Notes under the pieces: generated by a model | Databases searched by the model: none | The model's input: the letters and a program-made list of their open reading frames with translations, nothing else | What the model was told of the DNA's origin: nothing | Source of the DNA: an uncultured Christensenellaceae bacterium | GTDB lineage: Bacteria; Bacillota; Clostridia; Christensenellales; UBA3700 | Length of the DNA: 40,790 bases | NCBI GenBank assembly: GCA_944380355.1 | Contig: CALWHJ010000015.1 | Location: 1 to 40,790 of the forward strand | Direction of reading: 5' to 3' | In this document: positions 24,833 through 34,085 of the stretch, piece after piece | How the letters are laid out: every line of letters starts with the position of its first letter | How positions within the stretch are numbered: position 1 is the first letter of the stretch | Made by a program: the position numbers and the translations under genes

Positions 24833-27604
24833 TTATATTTTTTCCGTAAGATTTTGATACATTTTCATTAATTCTGCTACGCATTCGCTTTCCGTATTCA
24901 GCTTGCCCCAAAAACCGTATGCCTGCATTACAGCCTTGTCATTATGTTGATGTGCGCGGCGCAACTCAAAGGGCATTGTCAATTCATCGTACAAGTCGGA
25001 AAGAGAACTGTCCGGATAAAGCGCACGTGCGTCGAGAATTTCCTGTGCTGTCTGTTCGATTTTAGCCTTTTGTTCGGCTGTCGGAGACGGCCACGGGAAA
25101 TTGTTGTAGACAATGTTAGCAGAATAACGGTAATCGCTTTTCAATCTTCCGCACACCGTGCGCATCCAGGCATTATGGACATTAGATGTAAGTACTCCAA
25201 AATGATATAGATTTGTATCTGGAATAATTAAATTCGCATTACTAGATATAACTGTACAAGGTAAAAAACCTATAGGGATGTATTTTCTGTTCTTTGATGA
25301 AGTGCTTGGAACTATAAGATATTTGCCCTCTTCTGGTTGACGAATTTCGCCAAAAAGCATAGGGGTTTCTGCAAGCTTTCTTGTAGCATCTCTATTACTT
25401 TTTGCACGTATTTCAGCTACGCTTTTAATTGCTTCCATAACTGGAGGAACGCTTTGAATTATCTTTGGCTCTATTCCTTTTAACCACAAACACCAGCGTT
25501 TTTTATTATTAATAAACTCAATTGCGCCTAAAATAGGACGGAACATTTCTTGTGCTTGTGGATATTTATAAACGATTTTATTTTTATCTTCTTCGGAATA
25601 ATTACTTAAAAAGCCTCCGTCGTTTGGCATACTTCCGAATATCATTTCAGGGATATTACAAATTGGCTTTTTTCTGCTTTCTATAAAAATATTATCTGCA
25701 TCAATCAAATAGCCGTTTATATTATGAACAATTTGAGGACGATCAGATGAAAATATTATTTTAGGTTTGTTATTTGGGCAAGAAGAAAATCCTATAATTA
25801 CGCAATGGACATGCGCTTTTACGCTTGCTTCGCTATCCCAACGAAATGTGCGATGTGCAAAATCAATATGTATACCCGTAGCAAATAAAGGTTTCCAAAG
25901 ATTAGCAACTGCTTCGCCTTGAGTTACTGAGTTTGTTGAAACGAGTGCAACATGAATCGAAGTCCCAACAATAAAATCAGTACATTTCTTATACCAACAG
26001 GCAACATAGTCAAGATTCCCAGCATTTTTCCAATCTTTACCAAATACAGAAAGCAGATCCCCTTTTTGTGCAGGCTTCATCAATCTTGCTCCCACAAAAG
26101 GCGGATTTCCCATAATATAACTTAATTTGTTTTTTTGTACTAAATTCTCCCAATCAATAGTTAAAGCGTTTCCTTCGACAATATTTGCATAGCTTCTTAA
26201 TGGCAAAAATTCGAGATTGATTTTTACTATTTCCTCGGTTTCTTTCATCATCTGACTTTCTGCTATCCATAATGCGGTTTTGGCGACTGTTACGGCAAAA
26301 TCGTTTATTTCGATACCGTAAAATTGTCCGATAGATACTTTTATCAAATCGTCAAATCCGAGAACGATTTGCCCGTTATAGATATAATTGAGAGCTTCGT
26401 TTTCTAATCTGCGCAGAGAAAGGTATGTTTCTGTTAGAAAGTTACCAGAACCGCAAGCAGGATCGAGGAATGTAAGCGTAGCTAATTTTAAGCGATATTC
26501 TTCCAATTTTCGTACGCGAGTTTTATCAACCGCAATAGTTTCAATTTCAGCAAGTTCTTTACGTAATTCGTCCAAGAACAACGGATCAATTACTTTGTGG
26601 ATATTTTCTATCGAGGTATAATGCATGCCTCCGCTACGACGCGTTTCAGGATTCAATGTGCTTTCAAAAACCGCGCCGAAAATGGTAGGGGAAATTTCAC
26701 TCCAATCGAAATTTTCGCTTGCATTATGAAGTAATAAGTTGACTATTTTTTCATTAAACTGAGGGATCTCAATATCTTCATCGGCAAACAAGCCACCGTT
26801 TACATAAGGAAACGAGGCTAGCATTTCGTCTAAATAAGGATCGCGCATTTCAGGCTTGGTATCAAGAACTTTGAATAAATCGATTATAGCGCGGCGTACG
26901 TCTTTGACTGCAAAACTTTTAATATAATTGTGAAATTTAAGATGTTCGCCAAACAAACCGCTGTCTTCTGCATATAAACAAAAAACTAATCTGACGCAAA
27001 GCATATTTAGACTTTTTAACGTTCTTTCAGCTTCAGGATCTTTGTATTGTTTTAATATTTCATCGTACAATAAACCTACAATTTCACCTGCCTTAATGGA
27101 TATTTCCATTTCTTTGCGGATATTGTCATTGCCCGTATCAACGAGAAATTGCAATCGATATGCCTCTTTGGGAAGATCTTTCAACAAAATGCTCTCTGGA
27201 TCTCCCGTTGGTTTTTCCATATCGTATATCAGAAACTCGCGGAAATTACATGTAACTATCCAACGAGGACGCTCAGAATAAGGAAGCTCGGCAGAATAGC
27301 GTTTAGCTTGTTGAAAAGGAGTCAGCAAACTGCCGTCAGCTTGTTTGATAGGTTTTCTTAAATCTTTATCTGTACTTTTCTGTTCAATTAGTACATGGGT
27401 CGAAGAAATAGTGGCATCAATAAAACTTGTATTATCAATTTTTACTTGGTTTTCAAAAGTGATAAATTGTTCTGGCTTATCTATACCAAGTACATCTCTT
27501 AACAAAGAAAGCCAAAAAGGCTGACTTTCTCCTTTTTCATACCCCCGATCCTTCCAGTAGTTTGCAAACTCTTTTGCCGCTGTTCTTTTTTCGTTTTCGG
27601 TCAT
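24833..27604 (-). CDS. MmeI-like type IIG restriction-modification enzyme
   Basis: A 923-residue single-chain restriction endonuclease/adenine methyltransferase. The N-terminal PD-ExK-type nuclease has Asp63 and Glu74-Gln-Lys76 (FIDATI...VLIEQKS). A helical spacer follows, then an N6-adenine methyltransferase with SAM motif DPACGSGNF (about residue 380) and catalytic NPPF (about 498). A target-recognition region covers about 620-830, ending with VHNAWMRTVCGRLKSDYRYS and YNNFPWP, and a C-terminal helical domain follows. This is the MmeI architecture. I place the start at the ATG preceded by AAGGTG rather than the GTG three codons upstream. The promoter is at 27633-27661. Lower GC and different codon use than the metabolic genes suggest transfer. 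Intact as far as can be seen. Confidence 0.9.
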   Translation of the reverse strand: MTENEKRTAAKEFANYWKDRGYEKGESQPFWLSLLRDVLGIDKPEQFITFENQVKIDNTSFIDATISSTHVLIEQKSTDKDLRKPIKQADGSLLTPFQQAKRYSAELPYSERPRWIVTCNFREFLIYDMEKPTGDPESILLKDLPKEAYRLQFLVDTGNDNIRKEMEISIKAGEIVGLLYDEILKQYKDPEAERTLKSLNMLCVRLVFCLYAEDSGLFGEHLKFHNYIKSFAVKDVRRAIIDLFKVLDTKPEMRDPYLDEMLASFPYVNGGLFADEDIEIPQFNEKIVNLLLHNASENFDWSEISPTIFGAVFESTLNPETRRSGGMHYTSIENIHKVIDPLFLDELRKELAEIETIAVDKTRVRKLEEYRLKLATLTFLDPACGSGNFLTETYLSLRRLENEALNYIYNGQIVLGFDDLIKVSIGQFYGIEINDFAVTVAKTALWIAESQMMKETEEIVKINLEFLPLRSYANIVEGNALTIDWENLVQKNKLSYIMGNPPFVGARLMKPAQKGDLLSVFGKDWKNAGNLDYVACWYKKCTDFIVGTSIHVALVSTNSVTQGEAVANLWKPLFATGIHIDFAHRTFRWDSEASVKAHVHCVIIGFSSCPNNKPKIIFSSDRPQIVHNINGYLIDADNIFIESRKKPICNIPEMIFGSMPNDGGFLSNYSEEDKNKIVYKYPQAQEMFRPILGAIEFINNKKRWCLWLKGIEPKIIQSVPPVMEAIKSVAEIRAKSNRDATRKLAETPMLFGEIRQPEEGKYLIVPSTSSKNRKYIPIGFLPCTVISSNANLIIPDTNLYHFGVLTSNVHNAWMRTVCGRLKSDYRYSANIVYNNFPWPSPTAEQKAKIEQTAQEILDARALYPDSSLSDLYDELTMPFELRRAHQHNDKAVMQAYGFWGKLNTESECVAELMKMYQNLTEKI

Positions 27605-27632
27605 TTGTTTCACCTTGATTATTTTTAACTAC

Positions 27633-27661
27633 ATTATACCAAAATCTATATCGATAAGCAA
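27633..27661 (-). promoter_or_regulatory. Promoter of the restriction-modification/HEPN operon
   Basis: Minus strand TTGCTT, 17-bp spacer, TATAAT, 29 bp upstream of the start. Confidence 0.6.
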
Positions 27662-27708
27662 TATTCGAGGCAAATAAAATAATACATGAAAATTATTATA
27701 AATAAAAA

Positions 27709-27738
27709 TAGCGTAAGTTGTCGGTTCAACTTACGCTA
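27709..27738 (-). terminator. Outer terminator beyond the duplicated tRNA end
   Basis: Perfect 12-bp stem TAGCGTAAGTTG/CAACTTACGCTA, followed on the minus strand by TTTTTATTT. It lies 4 bp beyond the duplicated tRNA 3' end, where a tRNA terminator is expected, so it probably ended the tRNA-Leu transcript before the 187-bp insertion. Confidence 0.75.
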
Positions 27739-27742
27739 ATAG

Positions 27743-27763
27743 TGGTGCGGATGACAGGACTTG
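27743..27763 (-). repeat. Duplicated 3' end of tRNA-Leu (att-like direct repeat)
   Basis: 21 bp identical to 27930-27950, which cover the CCA end, the 3' acceptor strand and part of the T arm. The spacing between the copies is 187 bp. Duplication of a tRNA 3' end is the usual footprint of site-specific integration; a deletion between tandem tRNA genes could give the same result. Confidence 0.75.
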
Positions 27764-27929
27764 CAAGGAGCAGCGCGACGGCTTAGCGAGCAAGCGGTAG
27801 CGTCTCGTGCGAGCGTCACTATTTCGGTACTCCGAGTCTACCGCACTTAAGGCGCAAGCATTTTCGGGAATAAAAAAGAGAGACTCTGTGTCTCTCCTTT
27901 TTGTGCCCGTCTTAAGCGACGCGCCGTAC
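27764..27929 (-). repeat. HR3-like segment between the duplicated tRNA ends
   Basis: Contains the HR3 GC-rich core (GCGCGACGGCTTAGCGAGC, CTCGTGCGAGCGTCA, TTTCGG) and a terminator GAGAGAC/GTCTCTC at 27878-27896 with a T-run on the minus strand. That terminator now serves the intact tRNA. The 3' hairpin differs from the other HR3 copies. No coding potential. Confidence 0.65.
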
Positions 27930-28016
27930 TGGTGCGGATGACAGGACTTGAACCTGCACAGCCTTGCGACCATAAGAACCTGAATCTTACGCGTCTGCCA
28001 ATTCCGCCACATCCGC
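27930..28016 (-). tRNA. tRNA-Leu (anticodon CAG)
   Basis: Complete 87-nt cloverleaf with encoded CCA. The acceptor is GCGGATG/CATCCGC. The D arm is GCG-GAATTGGCAGA-CGC and the anticodon arm TAAGA-TTCAGGT-TCTTA, giving CAG. A long class II variable arm is present, and the T arm is GCAGG-TTCAAGT-CCTGT. It reads CUG codons. The promoter is at 28038-28066. Its 3' end is duplicated at 27743-27763. Confidence 0.96.
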
Positions 28017-28037
28017 ATATGCTGTTTGACAACATAT

Positions 28038-28066
28038 ATAATATCAAAACTTTCGGGTGCCGTCAA
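28038..28066 (-). promoter_or_regulatory. tRNA-Leu promoter
   Basis: Minus strand TTGACG, 17-bp spacer, TATTAT, ending 21 bp upstream of the tRNA 5' end. Confidence 0.7.
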
Positions 28067-28156
28067 CCTCTTTTGAACAAGCTTGAAAGGTTTGTAATAT
28101 TTTTCGGTATGCAAAATATACTATATTGACGAAAAAACGATAAAAAGGGACGGATT

Positions 28157-28444
28157 ATGACTCAATTGACCACTAACGTAACTACCAGAGCACCCAAATA
28201 CGTAAATATCGATTTTGACAAAAACACCGTACACATAAGCGGTATTACAGCAATGATAGAGAGCGATGACAAGCAAATCCTTGCCAATATGGGGGACACG
28301 AATCTCACTTTATGTGGAGAAAAACTGGAGATAATATCGCTGGATACCGCAGGCAATTTATGTACCCTCGGCGGGCGCGTGAACTCTCTTAAGTATTCGA
28401 AGGGAGCAAAAAAGCAATCTTTAATCAAGAGAATTTTCAAATGA
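28157..28444 (+). CDS. yabP: Spore protein YabP
   Basis: A 95-residue protein of the YabP/YqfC family (VHISGITAMIESDDKQILANMGDTNLTLCGEKLEI), needed for spore cortex formation in Bacillus subtilis and, by homology, here. It is beta-rich and soluble, of normal length. It starts 4-6 bases after GGGACGG, a weak ribosome site. Its TGA overlaps the ATG of yabQ (ATGA), so the two are translationally coupled. It marks the organism as a likely endospore former. Confidence 0.88.
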   Translation: MTQLTTNVTTRAPKYVNIDFDKNTVHISGITAMIESDDKQILANMGDTNLTLCGEKLEIISLDTAGNLCTLGGRVNSLKYSKGAKKQSLIKRIFK

Positions 28445-28812
28445 TATTGTCCGAGAGCGTTTCGCAGCCCTATGCGCTGGCGGTATTTGCGATATTAGGA
28501 GCAACTATGGGCGCACTCTATGCGTGCATATATTTTACTGCAGAATTTATCGTTAAGAAAGAGTTATTCAGACATACGGCAAATATAATATACGTATGCA
28601 TATATGCCGCTCTATTCGTGTTGTGCGAGATAAAATTTTTTGACTACAGCCTACACGCCTATCATTTTGTTATAGCGTTTTCCGCCAGCGGCATTATTAT
28701 GGCCGGACAGTGGCTTGTTATGCGACTTTGTCGCGAAAAGTTAGAGAAAAAATGCAATGCCGTAATTGAAAAAATACACTCGGGCAAGCACTACAAACGT
28801 CTTACAAAATAG
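28441..28812 (+). CDS. yabQ: Spore cortex biosynthesis protein YabQ
   Basis: A 123-residue membrane protein with four hydrophobic segments (about residues 11-33, 45-63, 70-92 and a weaker one) and a basic C-terminus. It matches the YabQ family by position after yabP and by the opening pattern FAILGATMGALYACIYF. It acts in the forespore-surrounding membrane during cortex formation. In many Clostridia divIC and other genes follow; here the operon ends and the gene desert begins. No clear terminator is visible in the next 200 bp. Confidence 0.82.
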   Translation: MILSESVSQPYALAVFAILGATMGALYACIYFTAEFIVKKELFRHTANIIYVCIYAALFVLCEIKFFDYSLHAYHFVIAFSASGIIMAGQWLVMRLCREKLEKKCNAVIEKIHSGKHYKRLTK

Positions 28813-29753
28813 TTGAGATTGTCTTTAATTTTAAATTGCCGATACGTAAGCAAAAAGCAACACCATTGTAACTGCGAAATTAAAATACCTATTTTATCCA
28901 TAATTTTAAAAGAGTTGAACCTTGTCTGTCGCGAATCCTTTGCCGATTGACGATATTCAAGAATATTTTGTCTTTTAAAACACCTTTATTCTACTGCAAT
29001 TTTGCCCGTTTGGCAGGTGATTTTCTTTTAAAAAATTAAATTCCCAAATAACTCACTAAAAGATTTTTAAGTAATTTACCCGATAAACTTCTGCCGTAAA
29101 ATTACACTTTTCAAATATTTTTAAAATTACCTCTCTAGCCTGCTAATTTTTCAAAAATCACCTTAAAATCGCACTTTTAAACACTTAGTCGATTAATTAA
29201 AAACCAGCTTAATAAACAGCCTTTTACAGGCAGATTATAGGCTTGATAAGCAACTAAAGAGCATTTTTTTAAAGCAAAAAATAACCTTTTCCCTATAAAA
29301 GATAAAATTGAAAAATCTTTATGCTTTATATAAATCTAAGTATTATTTTTTTTCTAAAAAAAGGGCATCTGACTAGCTCAAAAATATTTTTTAGAATAGA
29401 TGAAATTTGTCAAATCGTCCATATTTTTATAAATAATAATTATATCGCGTATAATGTTTAATTATAAAACAAAATACTGAAATATCAGCAAGTCAAATTC
29501 CTGATCGCATTAAGCGCATTGAATTATTATCCGGAAAATCAGTTATTTGCAAAACGGTTGTAATAAAAATATCAACGACCGTCCTCCTTAGCAATATTGT
29601 GCATTGCCGCTATATTAAACAATACAATATCTTAATAATGCGCGCGCAAGAAACACACAAGCGAGAATTTATAAAAGAGTAATTAAAGATATAACTCAAT
29701 CACATTGAGTCAAATGCGACAAATTTTGCATATAAATTTGCACGGAGGATAAC

Positions 29754-29900
29754 TTAATTGACGTGATATAGCTTTCCGCCGCATTCGCAATCGTGTCCAT
29801 AACTCGAATAACAGTGTTCGCATATAAAACTGTTGCATTTATGGCATATATAAGCCTTGTCATAGTCGATTTGTTGACTGCATATACTGCATCTGGGCAT
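29754..29900 (-). CDS. Small zinc-binding protein (48 residues)
   Basis: Begins with MPRCSICSQQIDYDKAYICH and is preceded by a perfect AGGAGG six bases before the ATG; the longer frame upstream lacks such a site. Cys4/Cys7, Cys19/Cys22, Cys27/Cys30 and Cys38/Cys40, with His29 and His36, form CxxC/CxC pairs typical of a treble-clef or cross-brace (B-box/RING-like) double zinc site. It is the only credible gene in the desert. Function unknown; a DNA- or protein-binding role is possible. Confidence 0.65.
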   Translation of the reverse strand: MPRCSICSQQIDYDKAYICHKCNSFICEHCYSSYGHDCECGGKLYHVN

Positions 29901-30990
29901 AAAAACCTCCTGAAATTGCATATAAGACCTATTACATAGGCATATTTTAGGACTTACAGTTACATTATCATCGCAAATCTTCTCACGCCGTATAGTCAAC
30001 TTAATGTACGTTTATTTATATTATTATATATGATTATTATATAAACGGCATAAGTCGCGCCATAAGGGCTTTGGAATATGGCGGAAAAGTTTGCAAATAT
30101 AATTATTTACCGTATTATGAAATTTATTCTCAAATTTATACGCGGACATACGTGGTCGGCAACTGAGATACAAAAGAACGTAATGTATAAAATTGAATCA
30201 AGCTTGAATCCGATAAGGAAAACGAGATATCAGCCATATAATTATATCCGATAGAAATAACAAGACGGTTTTTATATGAAAAAAGTTAATTTTTATGTTA
30301 TTTTTGCGTTTTATTACCCATATTATACGCAATACTAACTATCCGGGCTTTTAAGTATTCTATTTGAGCTTATACTTTTCGAGAATACTAAATAAGACAA
30401 ACGTATCCCGGGTCAATCTACGAAATAAACAAAATCAATACTAAACATTGCAATTTAATAAGTCAGATTACGCTCATAGGGCAGAGAAGTCTGCACGTTA
30501 ACAAGCTAGTACTTACGCCTTGTTAAGCGAATATTCCGCGTTAACCTTATTTCAGGACGGTAAAATAACAAAAGGACTGCAAGCAAATTTGCGAACTTAA
30601 GAAAATAATAGGCACTCACTCAAACTAAAGAAGAAACAAGGAAAAACAATGGCTAAAGTGTGAAATAATAAGTAAACCGCAATATTGTTTACCTATTACC
30701 GGTGCATTGCTTATAAAAATTATATGGTAAAAACGGGTATTTTATAACAATACATACGCGCGATACGCACACATACGCGAGCGCAATGCGTGTATGCTCA
30801 CACGTCTTTAACGCGTGCGCAAAGGTAATTTACTTAAACTAACCGAAAATAACGAATAAAACAGCGTTCCAAAGCACAAACGATTTGAACAGGTTCAGGA
30901 ATTATGGGCGAAAATACCCCGTTTTTAGTATATATTATGCTGAAAACACCCAAAAACAGGGGATTTCTGAGGGTAAAAATGAGTATGTAA

Positions 30991-31017
30991 ATTGTTTCAC
31001 AAAACGCGTGAAACAAT
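30991..31017. promoter_or_regulatory. Split parS-like palindrome
   Basis: ATTGTTTCAC - 7 bp - GTGAAACAAT. The two arms are exact halves of the ParB site TGTTTCACGTGAAACA, extended by AT, but separated by AAAACGC. Spo0J/ParB normally needs abutting halves, so binding is uncertain. Confidence 0.5.
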
Positions 31018-31144
31018 TGAAATTTTTTTAGCAGGAAGTAGCAAAATAGCAGAATTATGGCTGTATTTTTGCGTAAATTTTAGCGTATTTTAAGAATATT
31101 ATTTTCTAAAATAGGCATTTTTAGAAGTAATTATTCTTTATTAT

Positions 31145-31160
31145 TGTTTCACGCGAAACT
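31145..31160. promoter_or_regulatory. parS site
   Basis: TGTTTCACGCGAAACT, 14 of 16 bases of the bacterial parS consensus TGTTTCACGTGAAACA. Confidence 0.75.
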
Positions 31161-31695
31161 GTTTGCCTTATACAGGAAAATGGCATTAAACCTTTATGAA
31201 ACATACCGAGAAACCGACCATTTTTGATTAACAACTCACGAAAAACCGCAACAGCTCAAAATTTAATTAATATTAAAGCTTTTATCTCTTTGCTTTCCTG
31301 ACAGACTATGAATACAGCTGACAATGCTTTCTCATACTTATCTTTAAGCCTTGTCTTTTATCGCATTAATACCGGTACTCTTCTAAGTCAGATCAATACC
31401 GACACTCTAACAGTAGAACGGATAACACCATCTGAGTCGGTGAAATTATTATTAACTTGCTAAAGACCTTCTTCAACAGAGCAGAGAAAACTTTAAAGCT
31501 TCTTGATGATTAAGCGTTTATCTATATCTATCAAAGTCTAATACTCATATACCTCGAGCTTGCTGCGTAATGCCTTCGAGACACAGAGGCAACCGGATCA
31601 TACCTTTTAATAGCACAAAAACGATATGGACGTTTTGGATTACAATAAAGATACCTTTTTTCTCTTTTACAGAGTGAGTCCGCTTTACAACCGAA

Positions 31696-31711
31696 TGTTT
31701 CACGCTAAACA
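31696..31711. promoter_or_regulatory. parS-like site
   Basis: TGTTTCACGCTAAACA, 14 of 16 matches to parS; both outer arms are intact and the changes are in the centre. Confidence 0.65.
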
Positions 31712-33069
31712 TTTCTTTATAAGCATTTATTCTCAATGATAATTTTATTGCGCGCTTCGTAATAACCGTGCAAAGATTGTCCGGAGCACATTAGCCTGAT
31801 TCTCAACGCGTCGAGTAGATTAACTTGCTTTTCCGCTCAATTTTACTTAATCAAATTATTTCCGCCTTTCTGTTTAAAGAAAACTGCGCTCGATATTAAT
31901 TCGTTAAGCAAGATAAGTTGCTAAGCTTCCACAGACCTTTTCAACCCGCAAGAGTTCTTATATACACAATACGCGTTATAAATACATTAAATACATCAAG
32001 TTAAATTGTATTGTTTAAGATATCTTCAGCCGCCATCAATCCTCAGCAATTATCTATATTTGTTTTCTATTTCAATTTCTGCATAGGCTAATTATTACTC
32101 AACTATTTTTGCCTTGGAGTGTGCCGCCCACACAATTGCCGACCTCTACTCATAGATATTTATTGACTTTTGCATTGAGCTTTAATTTAATTATTAATTC
32201 ATTATATAGTATATAAGATAAGTCAGATATTCAGGCTTTGAAGCGGCGCGCCAAAGTGAAGCCGACCGCTAAACAGAAACAATATAATAGATTGAATTCA
32301 ACCAAGACAAAACGCGTTAGAAGCAGAGCGTTGCATTTTAAAATAAAGCGATTATTCAACAATTCCCGTTAAGACAACATTAAAACTTTTACGCGCGCGT
32401 AACGTGTATACGCAGTAAAGACTTTTCGAGCAAGCCTCACTTATCTATTGCTCATAAAAACACGTATTTTGAATTTTACTTATTATCAACTAAAATTAAT
32501 ATTCAGACAAGATAAAAGCATTGCAAATTGATATTTGCCAACATAACCGGAGTTGGATATCTGAAAATTAAACTGCGCGTATATTCGTTACGTGCGCGCG
32601 CATTTATAAATTTACACGTGATAAATCTTCTCAATCTTTTGCGATTGCCATATATAATTCAAATTACAGATTACGCATATCTCATTCCGATAACCATTGT
32701 ATTGTCAAAATTGTCTACCACTCGAGCGCGCGAAAAGACAAAAGCGATATTGGCAAGAGTATTCGCATATTACTCATAGCCAAATAAGATTCTTTCGCTG
32801 TATTATTTGGATTAACTAACTTATCCGAAAAACAGACCGCCTGCCGAAGATAGACGCATTATCGCGCGCGAAAATGCCGAATTTTCAAAATAACATAAGT
32901 GTGACTGCGATATCGTAATTATGTTTAACCTACTAATTCTCAAATATCTTATCTCCGATGAGCATATCAAGGATTACAAATAGCCCGCGCGCATTATAGT
33001 CCTTTTCCTGCCTATTACAATCCGCCTGTACAATACTAAGAGCAAACAGCAATAATATAAGAAAGTAAA

Positions 33070-33085
33070 AGTTTCACGTGTAACA
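33070..33085. promoter_or_regulatory. parS-like site
   Basis: AGTTTCACGTGTAACA, 14 of 16 matches to parS with an intact CACGTG core. Confidence 0.7.
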
Positions 33086-33734
33086 ATTTCTGTAATTATA
33101 GCCCTTAACTAATGTCGTCATAGAAAAATAACTTGCAAATTAAGTCAACTTATACTCATAGGGTATATCGGCAGACACTATTCTGCTTATTATGCGTGCA
33201 AAAATTCAGAAGCGCGGAGAATGTCGCACTAGCTCGTTTTGCCGTATTTGGTCGTTTTTGAAAATTTTTAGATTTTTGAAATTTTAACTTTGTAAAATTA
33301 GCAAAAATAATACTGTATAAGAGACATTATACTGCTTTTCTCCGATGATTTATCCTTAGCCGTAATCAACTCTTTCTCATTAATCGAATAATTTGCGCAC
33401 AGCCTACTACTTTATCTTAAATATAACAATGTGTGGGCAGAATTTTATGTTATAACTATAGCTTATCTTAGTACAATCAAAGGCCATCTTGTATTTTATG
33501 GACGAAATGGGAAACTTGCTTAGGGTGAATTACATACTTCGACTAAATCGCATTGCTAATGACTGCACAAAAAAGATTGTTGGGCTCTTTGCTAGATTGT
33601 TAAGACTTTCGGCATATTATGACTTTAGATTATATTAGATTCTTTGCGTAGAGGTTTATATGCACGCAAATATCTTTTTGAATTCATACTTAAGGAATTA
33701 AATTCGGATAAATAAATTAATCAAAACTCGATTT

Positions 33735-34085
33735 TAATCGTACCGCGAGAATAAGTGAGAGCTAGGTTGTATGTTGCGGATTTTCGATTTGTATTTTATA
33801 GATAAGTCGATAAATGAATATTGTAACCGTCACAACGGGGGGGGGGAGGGCTAGGCAGCAAACAGTGAATTTTGCGTTTTGTATTTAGTAAAGTAATAAG
33901 AAAACTTGTACCGCCGAGAAGGGGGAAGCACTTGCCTTTGCATAGCAAAGGTGCTGCGCAATTCAAAATGCATTGATTAAGGGAGTTACAAGGCAAAGCG
34001 CAAAAAACACAAAAGCATAATTGACAATAAAAATATCCGCTTACCTTTGTAGGCAAGTCGGATAGAATAATTAGTCAAAAATCAG
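33735..34085 (+). repeat. Decayed HR1 units next to rpmH
   Basis: Three degenerate HR1 heads (about 33740, 33827 and 33911), the second with a run of ten G. Also an AGCAC-CCTTTGC/GCAAAGG-GTGCT hairpin near 33927-33955, and the HR1 upstream hairpin GCTTAC-cttt-GTAGGC at 34041-34057, which pairs like GCTTGT/ATAAGC elsewhere through changed bases. Confidence 0.65.

Larger units (their letters stand above)
28813..34085. other. AT-rich gene desert, probable origin-proximal centromere region
   Basis: More than 5 kb with only one supportable gene (29754-29900). The few other open readings have no ribosome site and compositions unlike the neighbours. The sequence is AT-rich with isolated CG-alternating blocks (for example TTACGCGCGCGTAA at 32389-32402). 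It holds four parS-like sites between 30991 and 33085. It ends in decayed HR1 units beside rpmH. I searched by eye for DnaA boxes and found only scattered one-mismatch matches such as TTATCCATA (28894) and ATATACACA (31970), not a cluster. Position beside rpmH and the switch of gene direction fit a replication-origin neighbourhood; the origin itself is not demonstrated. Confidence 0.65.

Noticed and set aside
28894..31980. DnaA-box-like sequences (TTATCCATA, TTATACGCA, ATATACACA)
   Set aside because: Each has one mismatch, they are scattered over 3 kb and are expected by chance in AT-rich DNA; not enough to call oriC.
30834..32779. Short open readings in the desert (30834-31016, 31545-31736, 32528-32779)
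   Set aside because: No ribosome sites, no protein-like composition, and one overlaps a parS-like site.
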